DNA of 23,855 nucleotides from contig PAQS01000030.1 of assembly GCA_002709385.1 (NCBI GenBank), positions 1-23,855 of the forward strand, in the 5' to 3' direction. The stretch comes from Waddliaceae bacterium. Its GTDB lineage: Bacteria > Chlamydiota > Chlamydiia > Chlamydiales > GCA-2709385. Positions 1 to 9,184 of the stretch are shown piece by piece; position 1 is the first letter of the stretch; the number at the start of each line of letters is the position of its first letter. The position numbers and the translations under genes were made by a program. The notes beneath the pieces are model-generated. The model worked only from the letters and a program-made list of their open reading frames with translations. It did no database searches and had not been told where the DNA came from.

Positions 1-173
1 AAGCATCCATCTACGTACTTACACATCTCACGAAGCTCATACGAGCTGCGCTTCGCTGTGTAAACACGTATCTGAATACTTGAAATTACCTAGTTCGGCG
101 AGATTAGGTCACCATCGGGGGTATTAATATTCTTTCTAGGGGAATGTATGAATGAAAATAGGCAGAGAGCAGT
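1..173. other. Non-coding left edge
   Basis: No coding region or RNA gene could be recognised on either strand. The only structure is a pair of mutually exclusive short hairpins at 31-55 (cgaagc/gcttcg and agctc/gagct). These are too small to interpret. Confidence 0.4.
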
Positions 174-200
174 AACTCCGTGGTAGATCTCCACGGAGTT
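174..200 (-). terminator. Probable terminator of the tamAB operon
   Basis: A perfect 10-bp inverted repeat (aactccgtgg at 174-183, ccacggagtt at 191-200) with a 7-nt loop lies 5 nt beyond the tamB stop codon. The stem is GC-rich in its middle. On the minus strand it is not followed by a clear T run, so it is either an imperfect intrinsic terminator or an mRNA 3'-end stabiliser. Confidence 0.5.
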
Positions 201-205
201 GAAAA

Positions 206-3200
206 TTAGTAATCTCGCTTCCATTTCGTTGAAAGTTTAGCATCAGCATTGTCACCTACTTCAGCTTGTACTTTGATTTCTTTTGATACAGAAGCTTCTA
301 CGCTTACTTGATTTGTTGCAGAGTCAATACTACGAGAAACTGAGACAAAAACACCTTTAGAAATATACTTTCCAACTTCGATAGAAATTTCATTAAGATC
401 TTCATCATCATTGGATTCAGAACTAATATCTAGGCGGTCTAAACCTAAACTAGAGCGAAGTTTTCCAACTAAATCAAGTTCTCCACCTCGACTAATCGAA
501 AGAGCTAAAGAAGCAACTTGTAAAGCTTCAAAGCTGGTGATTTCAGTGACTTCTTTATCGAATAAAACCCAAGAAAGAATATCTTTAAGTTTTTTCTCAG
601 GGACAGAGCGAAGGTGAATACGGGGACTTTGCAATAAACCTGAAAGGTGTAGGTAAACAACAAGCTCGCTGAGAGGCAATTGCCCTGTAACTTCAAGAGT
701 AGAGTTCGTTTTAACTGGACCATCAAAACGAATGTTTCCTTCCGTAACTTGGAAAATACGTTGGCTTAAAAAGTATTGCCCTTCTTTTATCCCTAGTTTT
801 CCATAGAGTTCAGGTTGTCTTCTGCTTCCTTTCAAAGCGACCTCACCTGTCCAAGTAGATTCTAAGCCTCGGCCATGAACTCGAATAGGTTCTTTTGTTT
901 TCACCAAAAGATCAAAATCAATTTCCATATCTTTACGTGGATGTTTTTCTTCTGGAGGGGCGGTTTCTGGAAGGTTATTAATGAATGTAATTTCTACTTC
1001 GGGTAGTCGGTTTTTACCTTTTTTAGGAATTTCAATACTTCCTCCAATACTATATAGAGTGCCTTCTATAATCGAACGGTTGATGTTTCCATTTAAGGAT
1101 AGAGAGCCTTCGGCGCGTGTTTTCGCAAGCTCGATATCTAATACTTCCATGTTCTGCACTTCAATTTGAAGCGTGAAAGGAAATTGACGAAGAGGGTCTG
1201 CAGAAATTTCTCCATTTGCAGAAAGAGTTCCTTTTTTCCCATCTGTAGCATGTAAATTTTCTAAGTATAAATTTGATCCATCAGCACTGATGTGTGCGGA
1301 AAGATCTTCAATAGAAAAACCATAATTCAAACTTTCATAGGCTCCATCTTCGATGGAAATGACTCCTAATAAATCAGGGTCATTTAAAGTACCTCTTGCT
1401 TTGAGGTCGATATCAAGTTTTCCTGATGTATATTTTGTATCAGGCAAAGCAAGCTGAAGAAAAGGCAGTAATTCAGCATCTCCTTTCATGTTAATAGAAA
1501 AAGGAGTGTTTTTATGTACTTTTAGGGAAAGTGGGGTAAGGTGTAGGGTAACGGGAAGGAATCCTTCTACATTCAGAGGGTGGTTTCCAATACCAGAAAC
1601 AGTTCCTTTTAAATTTAGTTTTCCATTGCTTAAGTCACCCTTCAAAGCACTTGTAAAGGCCGGCAGTTTATCCAAGTTACGATCTTGGACTTTTATTTTT
1701 TCAACATTTAACTCAAATTCTGCTAAGGGTGTTTGAGTATTTCCTTTGATGCTAGCATAGCCATTGATAAGCCCTTTAATGGAAAGGCGAGGAAAAAGCC
1801 TGCTAAAAGGAAGAAGCTGTAAGTCTTCAGCTTTACATTCTCCATCGATCGTATCTTGCTCTCGTAAATAGTGAGTTTTTAGCAGTCCTTGACCAATTTG
1901 TAATACGAAGTTGGAAAGAAATTCTCTTCCAGGACGAATCTCGAGTCTGGAAGCTTCTTTGAGTAGAATACTTTCTCCAGCTACTTTACCAGCTAAGTGT
2001 TTCATACGAAGTATATGAGTGTTATTTTCAATGTGCTCGTATAGAATACTTCCTGATAAATCAAAGGAGTCGTGGTAATAGCCTTTCGTTTGAAATTCTA
2101 TGGGCCATTGGCCTGGTTCAGGGGAAATTGTAGTGGAAAGAGAGGTGATATTTAAATCTTTGTAGGCTGCAGATTTGATTTCAGCTTTCAATGATGCATT
2201 CGCTTGATTTGTTGCGTCATAAATCGTGCCATTGAGTTCGATTTCATCAGTATGAAAATCATTGAAGCCTATTTTCTTTCCTTTGAAAAAAAGATCGATA
2301 CTTTGTGTTTGTGTTTTTGGGTCTGGATATGCAGAAATTTTTATATCACCGGAGCCTGTCATGGGCTTGCGGAAAAATGTAGACCAAAGCCCAAGATTAA
2401 CAGCCTGCCCTTCAATATTGGCTCGATATAAATGGTCGATAAACGAATAGCTAAAGTTCCCATTTAGAGCACTATTCCAACCTTTGAGTGTGATATTATT
2501 TATTTGTAATTCTTTTTGAAAGTTAACGTCTACTAAGGCATTGCCTGTGAAGCTTGTTTGTGGGGCTGTAAGATCAGATCGGAATGTTCCTTTGAGTCCT
2601 TGTTTTGTGATATTTCCATCAAACTGTAGAACCGTTGTTTCAATTTGATAGCTATCAAAAACAACGCGATCTCCTTCAAGTCTAATGAGAAATTGGGGTT
2701 GTTCTTGCTTTGTGGAGTACTTTATCTCTGTTTGTAAGCGGCCTGAAAAACTACGTTCCCATTCATGCTCTAAAGTTTTCCAATCTAAAATTTCTCCTGA
2801 GATAGCAAGTTCTTGAAGGCGTCCGGAAGGTTCTAAAGTAGCTGTTCCTTTAATTGCTGCAAGTTCGCTATATAGCTGAATATTTGTAATTTCAATGGGT
2901 TTCTCTGCGTTCCATTTGACTTGAACTTGCTGTTGGAGTTCTTTTCCAAGTAAACGGAAGGGTTTTGAGTCTTCTTCGATGGGGTTGGACCAATTCAGAT
3001 CTAAGAGAGCAAAAATAGGTGGTGCGTTGGGATTGGATGCTAATGCTCCTCTCCAAGCTTCTCGGGATCCTTTAAGAGATCCAGATATACGTACACCTGG
3101 ATGCGGATCCAAAGTCAGAAAGCGGGTGACTGTTCCTAAAGAGCTTTCGGCGGCTTCAAGTTCGGCGCGAATTTGCTCTTTTTCAGAGATAAATCCAAGG

Positions 3201-3811
3201 TAAATTTGACTTGCAAGGCCTTCAGGAGCGTATTCACTGATGTGAATGTTTACTCGTCCTGTTGCTCCTGAGAGATTAAAATGTCCGTCGCCTTTGACTG
3301 TTAAGGAAAGCGGTGCTCTTCCGGTAAGTTCTTCATCTAAAGTCAGCTTCTCAATATGGATATTACGTAGGGCAAAGTGCTTACTTATGGGGTTTTTAGG
3401 AAGAAGACTTTCGGTGAAGCTAGATTCTTCTTTTTTTTCTTGTTTTGGAACAAGGGGTTGGCGATGTATTTTAATTTCATTACTACTTAGTTGGTGAATG
3501 AGTAAGCGGCGGTACCATAAGTCCCAAGGAACCCAGGTTAAGTCGATGTCTTTCGCACTAGCCCAAACACCTTCTTCGTCAGATATTTCTACATTTCTTA
3601 GCCAAATACGCACAGGAGGAATTCCTCCAATTCTTTCAAAGCGTATGTGTTGACCTGTTGACTTGGAAAGGATGTCTTCGGTAAGTGTATGTAACTTTTC
3701 ATGAAACCAATCTGTTTTGATGGCAACCCATAAAAAAACGGAAAGCAGTACGAGAGCTGCTGCCATGGAAAAGATGATATTTAGAGCTATGCGAAGGATA
3801 ATTCTGAGCAT
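206..3811 (-). CDS. tamB: TamB-like translocation/assembly module protein
   Basis: A 1201-aa AsmA/TamB-family protein, expected to be anchored in the inner membrane and to span the periplasm as a hydrophobic-groove beta-taco. With TamA it helps insert outer-membrane proteins or move phospholipids (family knowledge). The sequence shows an N-terminal hydrophobic anchor (about residues 2-30, rich in I/L/A/V), then about 1150 residues of repetitive beta-strand-type sequence without further membrane segments. The final ~350 residues resemble the TamB (DUF490) domain and end in the aromatic-terminated pattern KWKRDY. I chose the ATG at 3811, not the upstream in-frame start at 3865, because AGGAGGA lies just before it and the longer form would overlap tamA by 47 nt. 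The length fits the family (about 1200-1300 aa). The gap to tamA is only 7 nt, which supports co-translation and a shared role. Confidence 0.9.
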   Translation of the reverse strand: MLRIILRIALNIIFSMAAALVLLSVFLWVAIKTDWFHEKLHTLTEDILSKSTGQHIRFERIGGIPPVRIWLRNVEISDEEGVWASAKDIDLTWVPWDLWYRRLLIHQLSSNEIKIHRQPLVPKQEKKEESSFTESLLPKNPISKHFALRNIHIEKLTLDEELTGRAPLSLTVKGDGHFNLSGATGRVNIHISEYAPEGLASQIYLGFISEKEQIRAELEAAESSLGTVTRFLTLDPHPGVRISGSLKGSREAWRGALASNPNAPPIFALLDLNWSNPIEEDSKPFRLLGKELQQQVQVKWNAEKPIEITNIQLYSELAAIKGTATLEPSGRLQELAISGEILDWKTLEHEWERSFSGRLQTEIKYSTKQEQPQFLIRLEGDRVVFDSYQIETTVLQFDGNITKQGLKGTFRSDLTAPQTSFTGNALVDVNFQKELQINNITLKGWNSALNGNFSYSFIDHLYRANIEGQAVNLGLWSTFFRKPMTGSGDIKISAYPDPKTQTQSIDLFFKGKKIGFNDFHTDEIELNGTIYDATNQANASLKAEIKSAAYKDLNITSLSTTISPEPGQWPIEFQTKGYYHDSFDLSGSILYEHIENNTHILRMKHLAGKVAGESILLKEASRLEIRPGREFLSNFVLQIGQGLLKTHYLREQDTIDGECKAEDLQLLPFSRLFPRLSIKGLINGYASIKGNTQTPLAEFELNVEKIKVQDRNLDKLPAFTSALKGDLSNGKLNLKGTVSGIGNHPLNVEGFLPVTLHLTPLSLKVHKNTPFSINMKGDAELLPFLQLALPDTKYTSGKLDIDLKARGTLNDPDLLGVISIEDGAYESLNYGFSIEDLSAHISADGSNLYLENLHATDGKKGTLSANGEISADPLRQFPFTLQIEVQNMEVLDIELAKTRAEGSLSLNGNINRSIIEGTLYSIGGSIEIPKKGKNRLPEVEITFINNLPETAPPEEKHPRKDMEIDFDLLVKTKEPIRVHGRGLESTWTGEVALKGSRRQPELYGKLGIKEGQYFLSQRIFQVTEGNIRFDGPVKTNSTLEVTGQLPLSELVVYLHLSGLLQSPRIHLRSVPEKKLKDILSWVLFDKEVTEITSFEALQVASLALSISRGGELDLVGKLRSSLGLDRLDISSESNDDEDLNEISIEVGKYISKGVFVSVSRSIDSATNQVSVEASVSKEIKVQAEVGDNADAKLSTKWKRDY

Positions 3812-3813
3812 GT

Positions 3814-3820
3814 TCCTCCT
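3814..3820 (-). promoter_or_regulatory. Ribosome binding site that fixes the tamB start
   Basis: A perfect Shine-Dalgarno (AGGAGGA on the minus strand) ends 2 nt before the ATG at 3811. It overlaps the tamA stop codon (TAG, 3821-3819). This sets the tamB start and suggests translational coupling between tamA and tamB. Confidence 0.8.
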
Positions 3821-5633
3821 AAAAAGCTTGGCCGATACTAAAGTAAACTTGATATCTATCGTCAATTCCTTTTCGACGATCTAGAGGGAAAGCAAGGTCT
3901 ACACGAACAGGTCCGAGTACAGTATAATAACGGAGACCTACACCTACACTTTTGAGCATCGATTCGGAAAAATTAGGTAGTATGTCTGTGTATACATTTC
4001 CCATTTCAAAAAAAGTGACAAAGCCAAGATCTTTTCCTAAACGAAAACGTGCTGCAATACTGCCGATGAAAATAGAACGACCTCCTAAAGGATCGCCAGA
4101 GCTATCTAAAGGAGAAACTGATTGGTGGCTATAGCCTCTGAGAGCACTTTCTGATCCTGCGTAGAAACGATTTGTAGCTGTAACATCAGCCCGTGAAGAT
4201 CCTGCAATAGAACCAAATTCTATACGTTGAGCTAAAACAAAACGATCTGTAGATCCAATTCGTTGATAAAAGCGAGTAACCAAACGGTTCACTACATAGA
4301 AGAGAGAAAGGTCACTAGCGGAAGTATAGGGCGTGCACCAAAAAGACATGTGATGCCCGCTGGTAGGATTGAGCAAATTATCCGAAGTATCCCATTTAAT
4401 AGAAAACGGTGAAGAAAGAAGCAAATCTTCTCCATCATTGTCGGACCCTCGAATGCGAATATATTTGAGCTCTAGTCCATATGACAAAAATAAAGAAGAG
4501 TTGATTTTTCTTCCGATAATTCCAGAAAGACTAAATTCGTTGGCATCAAATCCTAGTTCAGAGTCATGTTGTGCGTCTAAAATCCAATCAAGATATTGAT
4601 TAGGTGTAAGAAAATCTGGAATACGATAACGAAGAACGCCTTTGTAAAGTTCAAGAGTTGCTTCCGCTTCAGCACGTAGCATTTCGCCAAAACCACCCAA
4701 GTTACGGTGTTCCCATTCTGTGTTGACCCCAAAACTTTGTGTGGTAGACCAGCTTAAACCGGCTCCGATAGTTCGTGGTTTTCTTTCACTTGTCTCTATA
4801 ACCATAGGGAGATGGTTTTCTTTGATACCCGAGCGATCATAAGAAATGGTAATCGAACTAAAAAGACCAGAGTTTTCCAGGTTATCTCTGCTACTTTCAA
4901 GGAGTGAAGGGCTGTAAGTCATTCCTTCTTTCCATGTAAGACGATTGCGGATGTACTGCTCTTTTGTTTTATCAAGGCCTTTGATTTCTAATGGACCAAA
5001 AGCTAGTTGAGGACCACTATCTACAACAAATTTGACGGATACTTGTTTAGTAATGCGATCTGCTATAACTTCACGTGGTCCAATTTTAGCCAGTGGATAT
5101 CCGCGCTCGTGAAGAGTTTGCAACACTTGGCTTTCTGCAGAAAGAATTTTTTGAGGTTGAGCAGCTTTTTTCAGCTGAATCTCTAAATCTTTGTTTGTGA
5201 TTTGTGTGTAATCGTAAGGAATATAGGGGGTATCTAGTTCCACAAGAGCTTTGTGCTCAATAGTCACTTCATGAAAATAGTAAAGCTCGCCTGGATTGAT
5301 GCGATAGCGAAGAGCAATAGGGGTTTGATCACCTTGAATAAACGTCGTGATTTTTGCATCGTAATAAGCAAAACTTTTCATGACTTTGACAAGTTCAGAA
5401 AGCTCCTGGCCCATACGCCTTTCAGCAGTCGCTAAAGAATCAATTTTTTTTTCTTTAGTACTATGTAATTCAGAGTACTCTCGTAATCGAGCAAGAAGGT
5501 CTTTATTGCTTATACCTTCAAAAAAAACCTCATAAGGAATTGTATTTGCTATAAGCGCAGACTGAACAAAAACAAGTAAGAGAATAATAAATACTTGCAG
5601 GTTAAGGAAGTAATATCTTGTATTTCTACACAC
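3819..5633 (-). CDS. tamA: TamA-like Omp85-family outer-membrane protein
   Basis: A 604-aa outer-membrane assembly protein. It has an N-terminal signal peptide (h-region FIILLLVFVQSALIA, about residues 15-29). POTRA-type periplasmic domains follow over about residues 35-290; for example FGPLEIKGLDKTKEQYIRNR is a typical POTRA strand-helix. The C-terminal ~310 residues are a 16-stranded Omp85 barrel pattern with FYAGSESALRGY, the equivalent of the L6-loop region, and a terminal Phe (SIGQAF), the usual Omp85 signature. The length fits TamA (about 580 aa) better than BamA (about 800 aa, five POTRAs), and the tamB gene directly downstream supports TamA. The start is GTG at 5633, because the next in-frame ATG lies after the signal peptide and a stop codon sits two codons upstream. 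No convincing Shine-Dalgarno precedes it. The partner role in outer-membrane biogenesis is from family knowledge. Confidence 0.88.
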   Translation of the reverse strand: MCRNTRYYFLNLQVFIILLLVFVQSALIANTIPYEVFFEGISNKDLLARLREYSELHSTKEKKIDSLATAERRMGQELSELVKVMKSFAYYDAKITTFIQGDQTPIALRYRINPGELYYFHEVTIEHKALVELDTPYIPYDYTQITNKDLEIQLKKAAQPQKILSAESQVLQTLHERGYPLAKIGPREVIADRITKQVSVKFVVDSGPQLAFGPLEIKGLDKTKEQYIRNRLTWKEGMTYSPSLLESSRDNLENSGLFSSITISYDRSGIKENHLPMVIETSERKPRTIGAGLSWSTTQSFGVNTEWEHRNLGGFGEMLRAEAEATLELYKGVLRYRIPDFLTPNQYLDWILDAQHDSELGFDANEFSLSGIIGRKINSSLFLSYGLELKYIRIRGSDNDGEDLLLSSPFSIKWDTSDNLLNPTSGHHMSFWCTPYTSASDLSLFYVVNRLVTRFYQRIGSTDRFVLAQRIEFGSIAGSSRADVTATNRFYAGSESALRGYSHQSVSPLDSSGDPLGGRSIFIGSIAARFRLGKDLGFVTFFEMGNVYTDILPNFSESMLKSVGVGLRYYTVLGPVRVDLAFPLDRRKGIDDRYQVYFSIGQAF

Positions 5634-5638
5634 AGACT

Positions 5639-5668
5639 ATTATATAATTAGAGCATGATATCTCGTAA
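5639..5668 (-). promoter_or_regulatory. Possible promoter for tamA-tamB
   Basis: On the minus strand a perfect -10 hexamer TATAAT (5644-5639) is preceded at 18 nt by a weak -35 (TTACGA, 5668-5663). Transcription would start within a few nucleotides of the GTG start of tamA, giving a leaderless or nearly leaderless mRNA. The -10 match is clear in the sequence; the promoter function is inferred. Confidence 0.4.
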
Positions 5669-5692
5669 TGATAACAGTATTTCGTTTTTTGA

Positions 5693-8600
5693 TTAACGAT
5701 GTTCTGTGAAATAAAGTAGGTTTTCTGCTGCTGCTTGTGTAACTTTAAAACTTTCTCTTGTCCATTTTGGGTCTACAGAGGGGTATTGTTTATATCCATG
5801 TTCATGAAATACAGTGTTCAAACATTCTTGCATGCTTTGACTATCATTCATACAAGGGCTCCAATCATAATTAGGATCTAATAATAATTGTGCATCTTGT
5901 ACATCGCTTATATTGTACAAACCGCTATTTACTCTTTCATAGTCATTCGCTTGGCTAGTAACATAAACTTTATTTAAGATTTGTGTTCCTGCCCTAAGAG
6001 TTTGAGTTGTGCTGATACCAATTTGCATTCCTAATAAAATTTCTGGAGCGATACTCACTATCTTTTTCTTAGTAGAACAATCTTTTGCAAAATTGATTTT
6101 TTTTAATCGATTTCTAGAGATTGTATTTGCTCCTTGCATTGTTTGTATACTCATGCGGAGACCTAAGGCCATAAGAGTCAGTTGTGCGATGCTTATTGAG
6201 TAGTTGGGTCCTAGCCATGAAAGAAGGGATTGAAGGGGACCGGCGCTTCCTATCATCGTCAATTGTTCTACAAGAGAAGGAGGTTTTCCACGGTATCTAC
6301 TATTGAGTATATGAGCAGCTCGTATTGCTGTAGTTGTGGCTACCCAAGTCACAATTGGAGCAATAGTGCTAGAAGTACTAGGGTCTACAAAAGGACTCAA
6401 TGCAATAGAGAGTAAAGGACTAACAGCAGAGTTATTGATAAAATTAAAAAGGTAACCCGGAGCCGCAAAATTTATAGCTCCATCAATAAATAACATGCTT
6501 TGAAGTGCAAGGTTTATAAGGTCTGGTCCTCTATTGAGGTCTTTCTGTTGCGTTGCAAAAAGAATATGCAAGGGAGTGAGGCCTTTATCACTGGTATGCA
6601 GAGAAAGAGCGTTTTGAAAGTACTTGCCTAAAAGTAGTTCATTTTCTTGAATGCTTGCCATCCAGTGAGCAGAGGTATAGCCATTGCTATCTTTACGACT
6701 GGGATTAGCTCCTCCTGAAACGAGTACTTTGATAAGTTCGTTTCGCATATGGATAGAAACGGGACGTTTTTTCACTCGTATTAATGCAGAGGCAAGGTGT
6801 AAAGGAGTGATCTGGCTTGGACAAATTTTCTTATTATGTCCGTTGATAAAAACAGGAAAATCTTTACAACGTTCCAAAAGCATAGATAAAAGCTCTGGGT
6901 GGCCACCCATTACGAGATAGTGCCATGAAGTAAAACCGTTTTGTATACTTAAGTCTTTACTTAGCTTTGTAGAGACAGGGTTTGCTTGGCTCATGGCAAT
7001 AGCAAACTCTTCTAAAGAAACTTCATTAAGGAGCTTTTCTATTTCTACACGATTTCCTTCGTAACAGTGGCGGTGTAATTGAGGTAGATTTGAAGGAACT
7101 CGTACAGGAGCTTTTAGTTTATCTAAAGCTTTTAGAGCTTTTTGATGAACAGCGCTTTCGTTTTCTAAAGCACGTTTAAAATCGCCAGCAAACTCGGAGA
7201 AATTTTCTAGATCAAGAGCATCCTGTGCTTCCATTAATAAATATGCAGCAAGGTCTTTCTGTCCTGTAAGGTCGGCAATGGCAAAAGGACTTAATCCACA
7301 AGGCGCGTTTTGCATGAGAGCTGCTAACTGACCTTTACGTTTAGCTTTAGCAATGCAAATACTAACAACATCCCACATACCAAGGCGAATAGCTTCGTGA
7401 AAAAGAGAAGATCCCGATGCTGTAGGCGAGTTGGCTATGAATGGGTGTTTAAGAAGGTAGTCAAGTATTGCCTGAGAATCTTTTGTCTTGAGTGCTTTCT
7501 CAAGGTAATTTCTATAGTCTGTTTCATCTCCCTTTGCACCAGGAAGGTTATGGCGACTTCCCCAATAGAAAAAAGCAAGCTGTTTCGGGGAGAGGCCCTG
7601 AAGTAGAACTTCAAGCATTTCTTTAGGAGCTGTAGCAATTAAAAGATCGTGTACACTGTGCTTGTTATATTTTTCTCTTGATGATATTCCAAATTCTTTC
7701 ATGAAATATTTAACAAGCTCGGTATTTCCATGGAGGGCAGCAAGGTAAATAGGAGGTGGAGCAGGGAAAGGGCAGAAGTGCAAAGTGCCAGCAAAATGTT
7801 TTCCACTCATAACTTCTTCTCTATCGCTATGTTCAGGTAGATAGCTCGCAAGAAGCCTAATAAGCTCAACTTTTCCAGATAAAACAGCAAAATGAATTGC
7901 GGTATATCCAACGATAGAAGTCATTTTTTTATTGAATGTAGAGGTAATAGGGGCACTGATAACTTTTTTAGGGTCACTACAGTGATCTAGTAAGTTTTTG
8001 ACTTCATGAATATTTCCACGAAGGCAAGCTTGTTGTAAGACGATTGATTCATCCTCATTTGATAATAGAGTAAATTGAACTGCTTCTGATTGAATAATGG
8101 CCGTTTCTTGTAAAAGCTCTTCGTATTCCTGCTGTAGCTTTTCGTCTTTGAAGGATTTTAAAATAGCTCGTGTTGTTTGTGTGGTTTTTTTTTCTAGGAA
8201 AAGGTCTAAATAGTGGAGTAAGGTGGCTGCTTCTTGAGCTTGACCTCCACTCATCAAATAGTGAGCAGCCTCAGCAAGTAATTTAGGGTCTTTTTTGATG
8301 ATGGGATCGATCGTTGGAGCGGCTATTTCTTTAAGAATAGATTCATCAGTATTTTTCTCGTGACTGGCCTTAGGAAGTCTCTGTGGAATAAGCAGCGCTA
8401 ATTTTTTTAAATTCTCAGGGCTATCTAAAAGAGAAAGTAAAAATGCTTGTCTTTCGTCATTAGAGAGGTGAGAAAACGCAAAATTTACCATGACACTGCG
8501 CCGTCCTATGCTTGGAGGAGCTCTAAAGGTTATTGCGGCGTTCAGCACTGCGTGTATCAGGATATTTTTTGCTTCTTTTTCAGGAAGAGTGCGGACTGTA

Positions 8601-9109
8601 AACTTTTCTGTATCAGGAGATTGTCGACCTTCATCGATAGAGGTAAGCTTCGAAAGCTCACGTATGATCTGAATAGCCTCATTCACAAATCCCCATGAGA
8701 GCATTTGTTCGATATAAGTTGTTGCCCATAAGTTTCGGCTAATCGTTTGAGTTATTACAGAAAGGTGTTGAGGACAGTTGGGGTCATGAAATGTAGATTG
8801 GATTTCAGGGGTTTGTGCAATTTTATTTATCGTATCTACTCTTAATTCAGGAGAGTGATGGAGCCCGCCTTTTTCTAAAAAATCGGACCTAGTGAAATCT
8901 TTATCCTTAGCTTCTTTGAGAAATTTTTGATAGATCGAGCTAGGTGGGGACTGAACGTGCCCTTTGAGGTCTCTTTTACAGACAATTTTTTCAGGGAAGA
9001 TATCAAGAGCATTTGCAAGCCAAGAAGGAAGAATTCTACAATTTGCAGTGTGAATATATTCGATTAATTCACCGCCGCTACCCATTCCGTAGATGCCTGA
9101 TGTGGTCAT
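5693..9109 (-). CDS. Large ankyrin-repeat protein with hydrophobic C-terminal region (effector candidate, HPD-less)
   Basis: A 1138-aa protein. An alpha-helical N-terminal ~350 residues is followed by scattered, degenerate ankyrin repeats. Recognisable units start near residues 357 (LQQACLRGN), 401 (YTAIHFAVLSGK), 451, 566 (LFHEAIRLG), 603, 675, 721, 766 (TPLHLASAL), 806 and 841 (TPLHILFA). Hydrophobic stretches follow near 883-906, 915-933, 958-986 and 1021-1036. The tail of about 100 residues aligns by eye to the J-domain tail of its upstream paralogue (shared LDPN-YDW anchor, then EC, then a final helix) but is shortened and lacks HPD. No signal peptide is seen; such proteins are usually exported by type III secretion in chlamydiae. 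The start ATG has AGAGGA 5 nt upstream. It sits 75 nt after the paralogue and 59 nt before tamA. A host-directed role is inferred from the architecture only. Confidence 0.75.
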   Translation of the reverse strand: MTTSGIYGMGSGGELIEYIHTANCRILPSWLANALDIFPEKIVCKRDLKGHVQSPPSSIYQKFLKEAKDKDFTRSDFLEKGGLHHSPELRVDTINKIAQTPEIQSTFHDPNCPQHLSVITQTISRNLWATTYIEQMLSWGFVNEAIQIIRELSKLTSIDEGRQSPDTEKFTVRTLPEKEAKNILIHAVLNAAITFRAPPSIGRRSVMVNFAFSHLSNDERQAFLLSLLDSPENLKKLALLIPQRLPKASHEKNTDESILKEIAAPTIDPIIKKDPKLLAEAAHYLMSGGQAQEAATLLHYLDLFLEKKTTQTTRAILKSFKDEKLQQEYEELLQETAIIQSEAVQFTLLSNEDESIVLQQACLRGNIHEVKNLLDHCSDPKKVISAPITSTFNKKMTSIVGYTAIHFAVLSGKVELIRLLASYLPEHSDREEVMSGKHFAGTLHFCPFPAPPPIYLAALHGNTELVKYFMKEFGISSREKYNKHSVHDLLIATAPKEMLEVLLQGLSPKQLAFFYWGSRHNLPGAKGDETDYRNYLEKALKTKDSQAILDYLLKHPFIANSPTASGSSLFHEAIRLGMWDVVSICIAKAKRKGQLAALMQNAPCGLSPFAIADLTGQKDLAAYLLMEAQDALDLENFSEFAGDFKRALENESAVHQKALKALDKLKAPVRVPSNLPQLHRHCYEGNRVEIEKLLNEVSLEEFAIAMSQANPVSTKLSKDLSIQNGFTSWHYLVMGGHPELLSMLLERCKDFPVFINGHNKKICPSQITPLHLASALIRVKKRPVSIHMRNELIKVLVSGGANPSRKDSNGYTSAHWMASIQENELLLGKYFQNALSLHTSDKGLTPLHILFATQQKDLNRGPDLINLALQSMLFIDGAINFAAPGYLFNFINNSAVSPLLSIALSPFVDPSTSSTIAPIVTWVATTTAIRAAHILNSRYRGKPPSLVEQLTMIGSAGPLQSLLSWLGPNYSISIAQLTLMALGLRMSIQTMQGANTISRNRLKKINFAKDCSTKKKIVSIAPEILLGMQIGISTTQTLRAGTQILNKVYVTSQANDYERVNSGLYNISDVQDAQLLLDPNYDWSPCMNDSQSMQECLNTVFHEHGYKQYPSVDPKWTRESFKVTQAAAENLLYFTEHR

Positions 9110-9133
9110 GAGATCCTCTTCAATTTAATAGAT

Positions 9134-9163
9134 AAAGACGCTTCGATTATACGGAGCATCTTT
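9134..9163 (-). terminator. Imperfect hairpin between the two ankyrin genes
   Basis: Arms 9134-9145 and 9152-9163 pair over 12 bp in minus-strand RNA, with one G-U pair and one mismatch, around a 6-nt loop that itself reads TATAAT on the minus strand. A short T-rich run follows. It could attenuate read-through from the upstream ankyrin gene, and the loop could serve as a -10 box, although no good -35 is visible. It is weak either way. Confidence 0.35.
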
Positions 9164-9184
9164 TGTGAGTGGATAAGGAAAAAA

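Noticed and set aside
31-55. Short hairpin cgaagc/gcttcg at the left edge
   Set aside because: The arm is only 6 bp with a competing fold and no neighbouring gene end, so it is not distinguishable from chance.
3812-3865. 18-residue N-terminal extension of tamB
   Set aside because: It overlaps tamA and lacks a ribosome site, whereas AGGAGGA precedes the internal ATG at 3811.
3819-5633. BamA rather than TamA
   Set aside because: The protein is about 200 residues too short for five POTRA domains, and it is directly followed by tamB.
8447-8698. Opposite-strand ORFs within the ankyrin and tamB genes
   Set aside because: They are shadows of long, motif-bearing genes on the minus strand, with no ribosome sites or recognisable domains.
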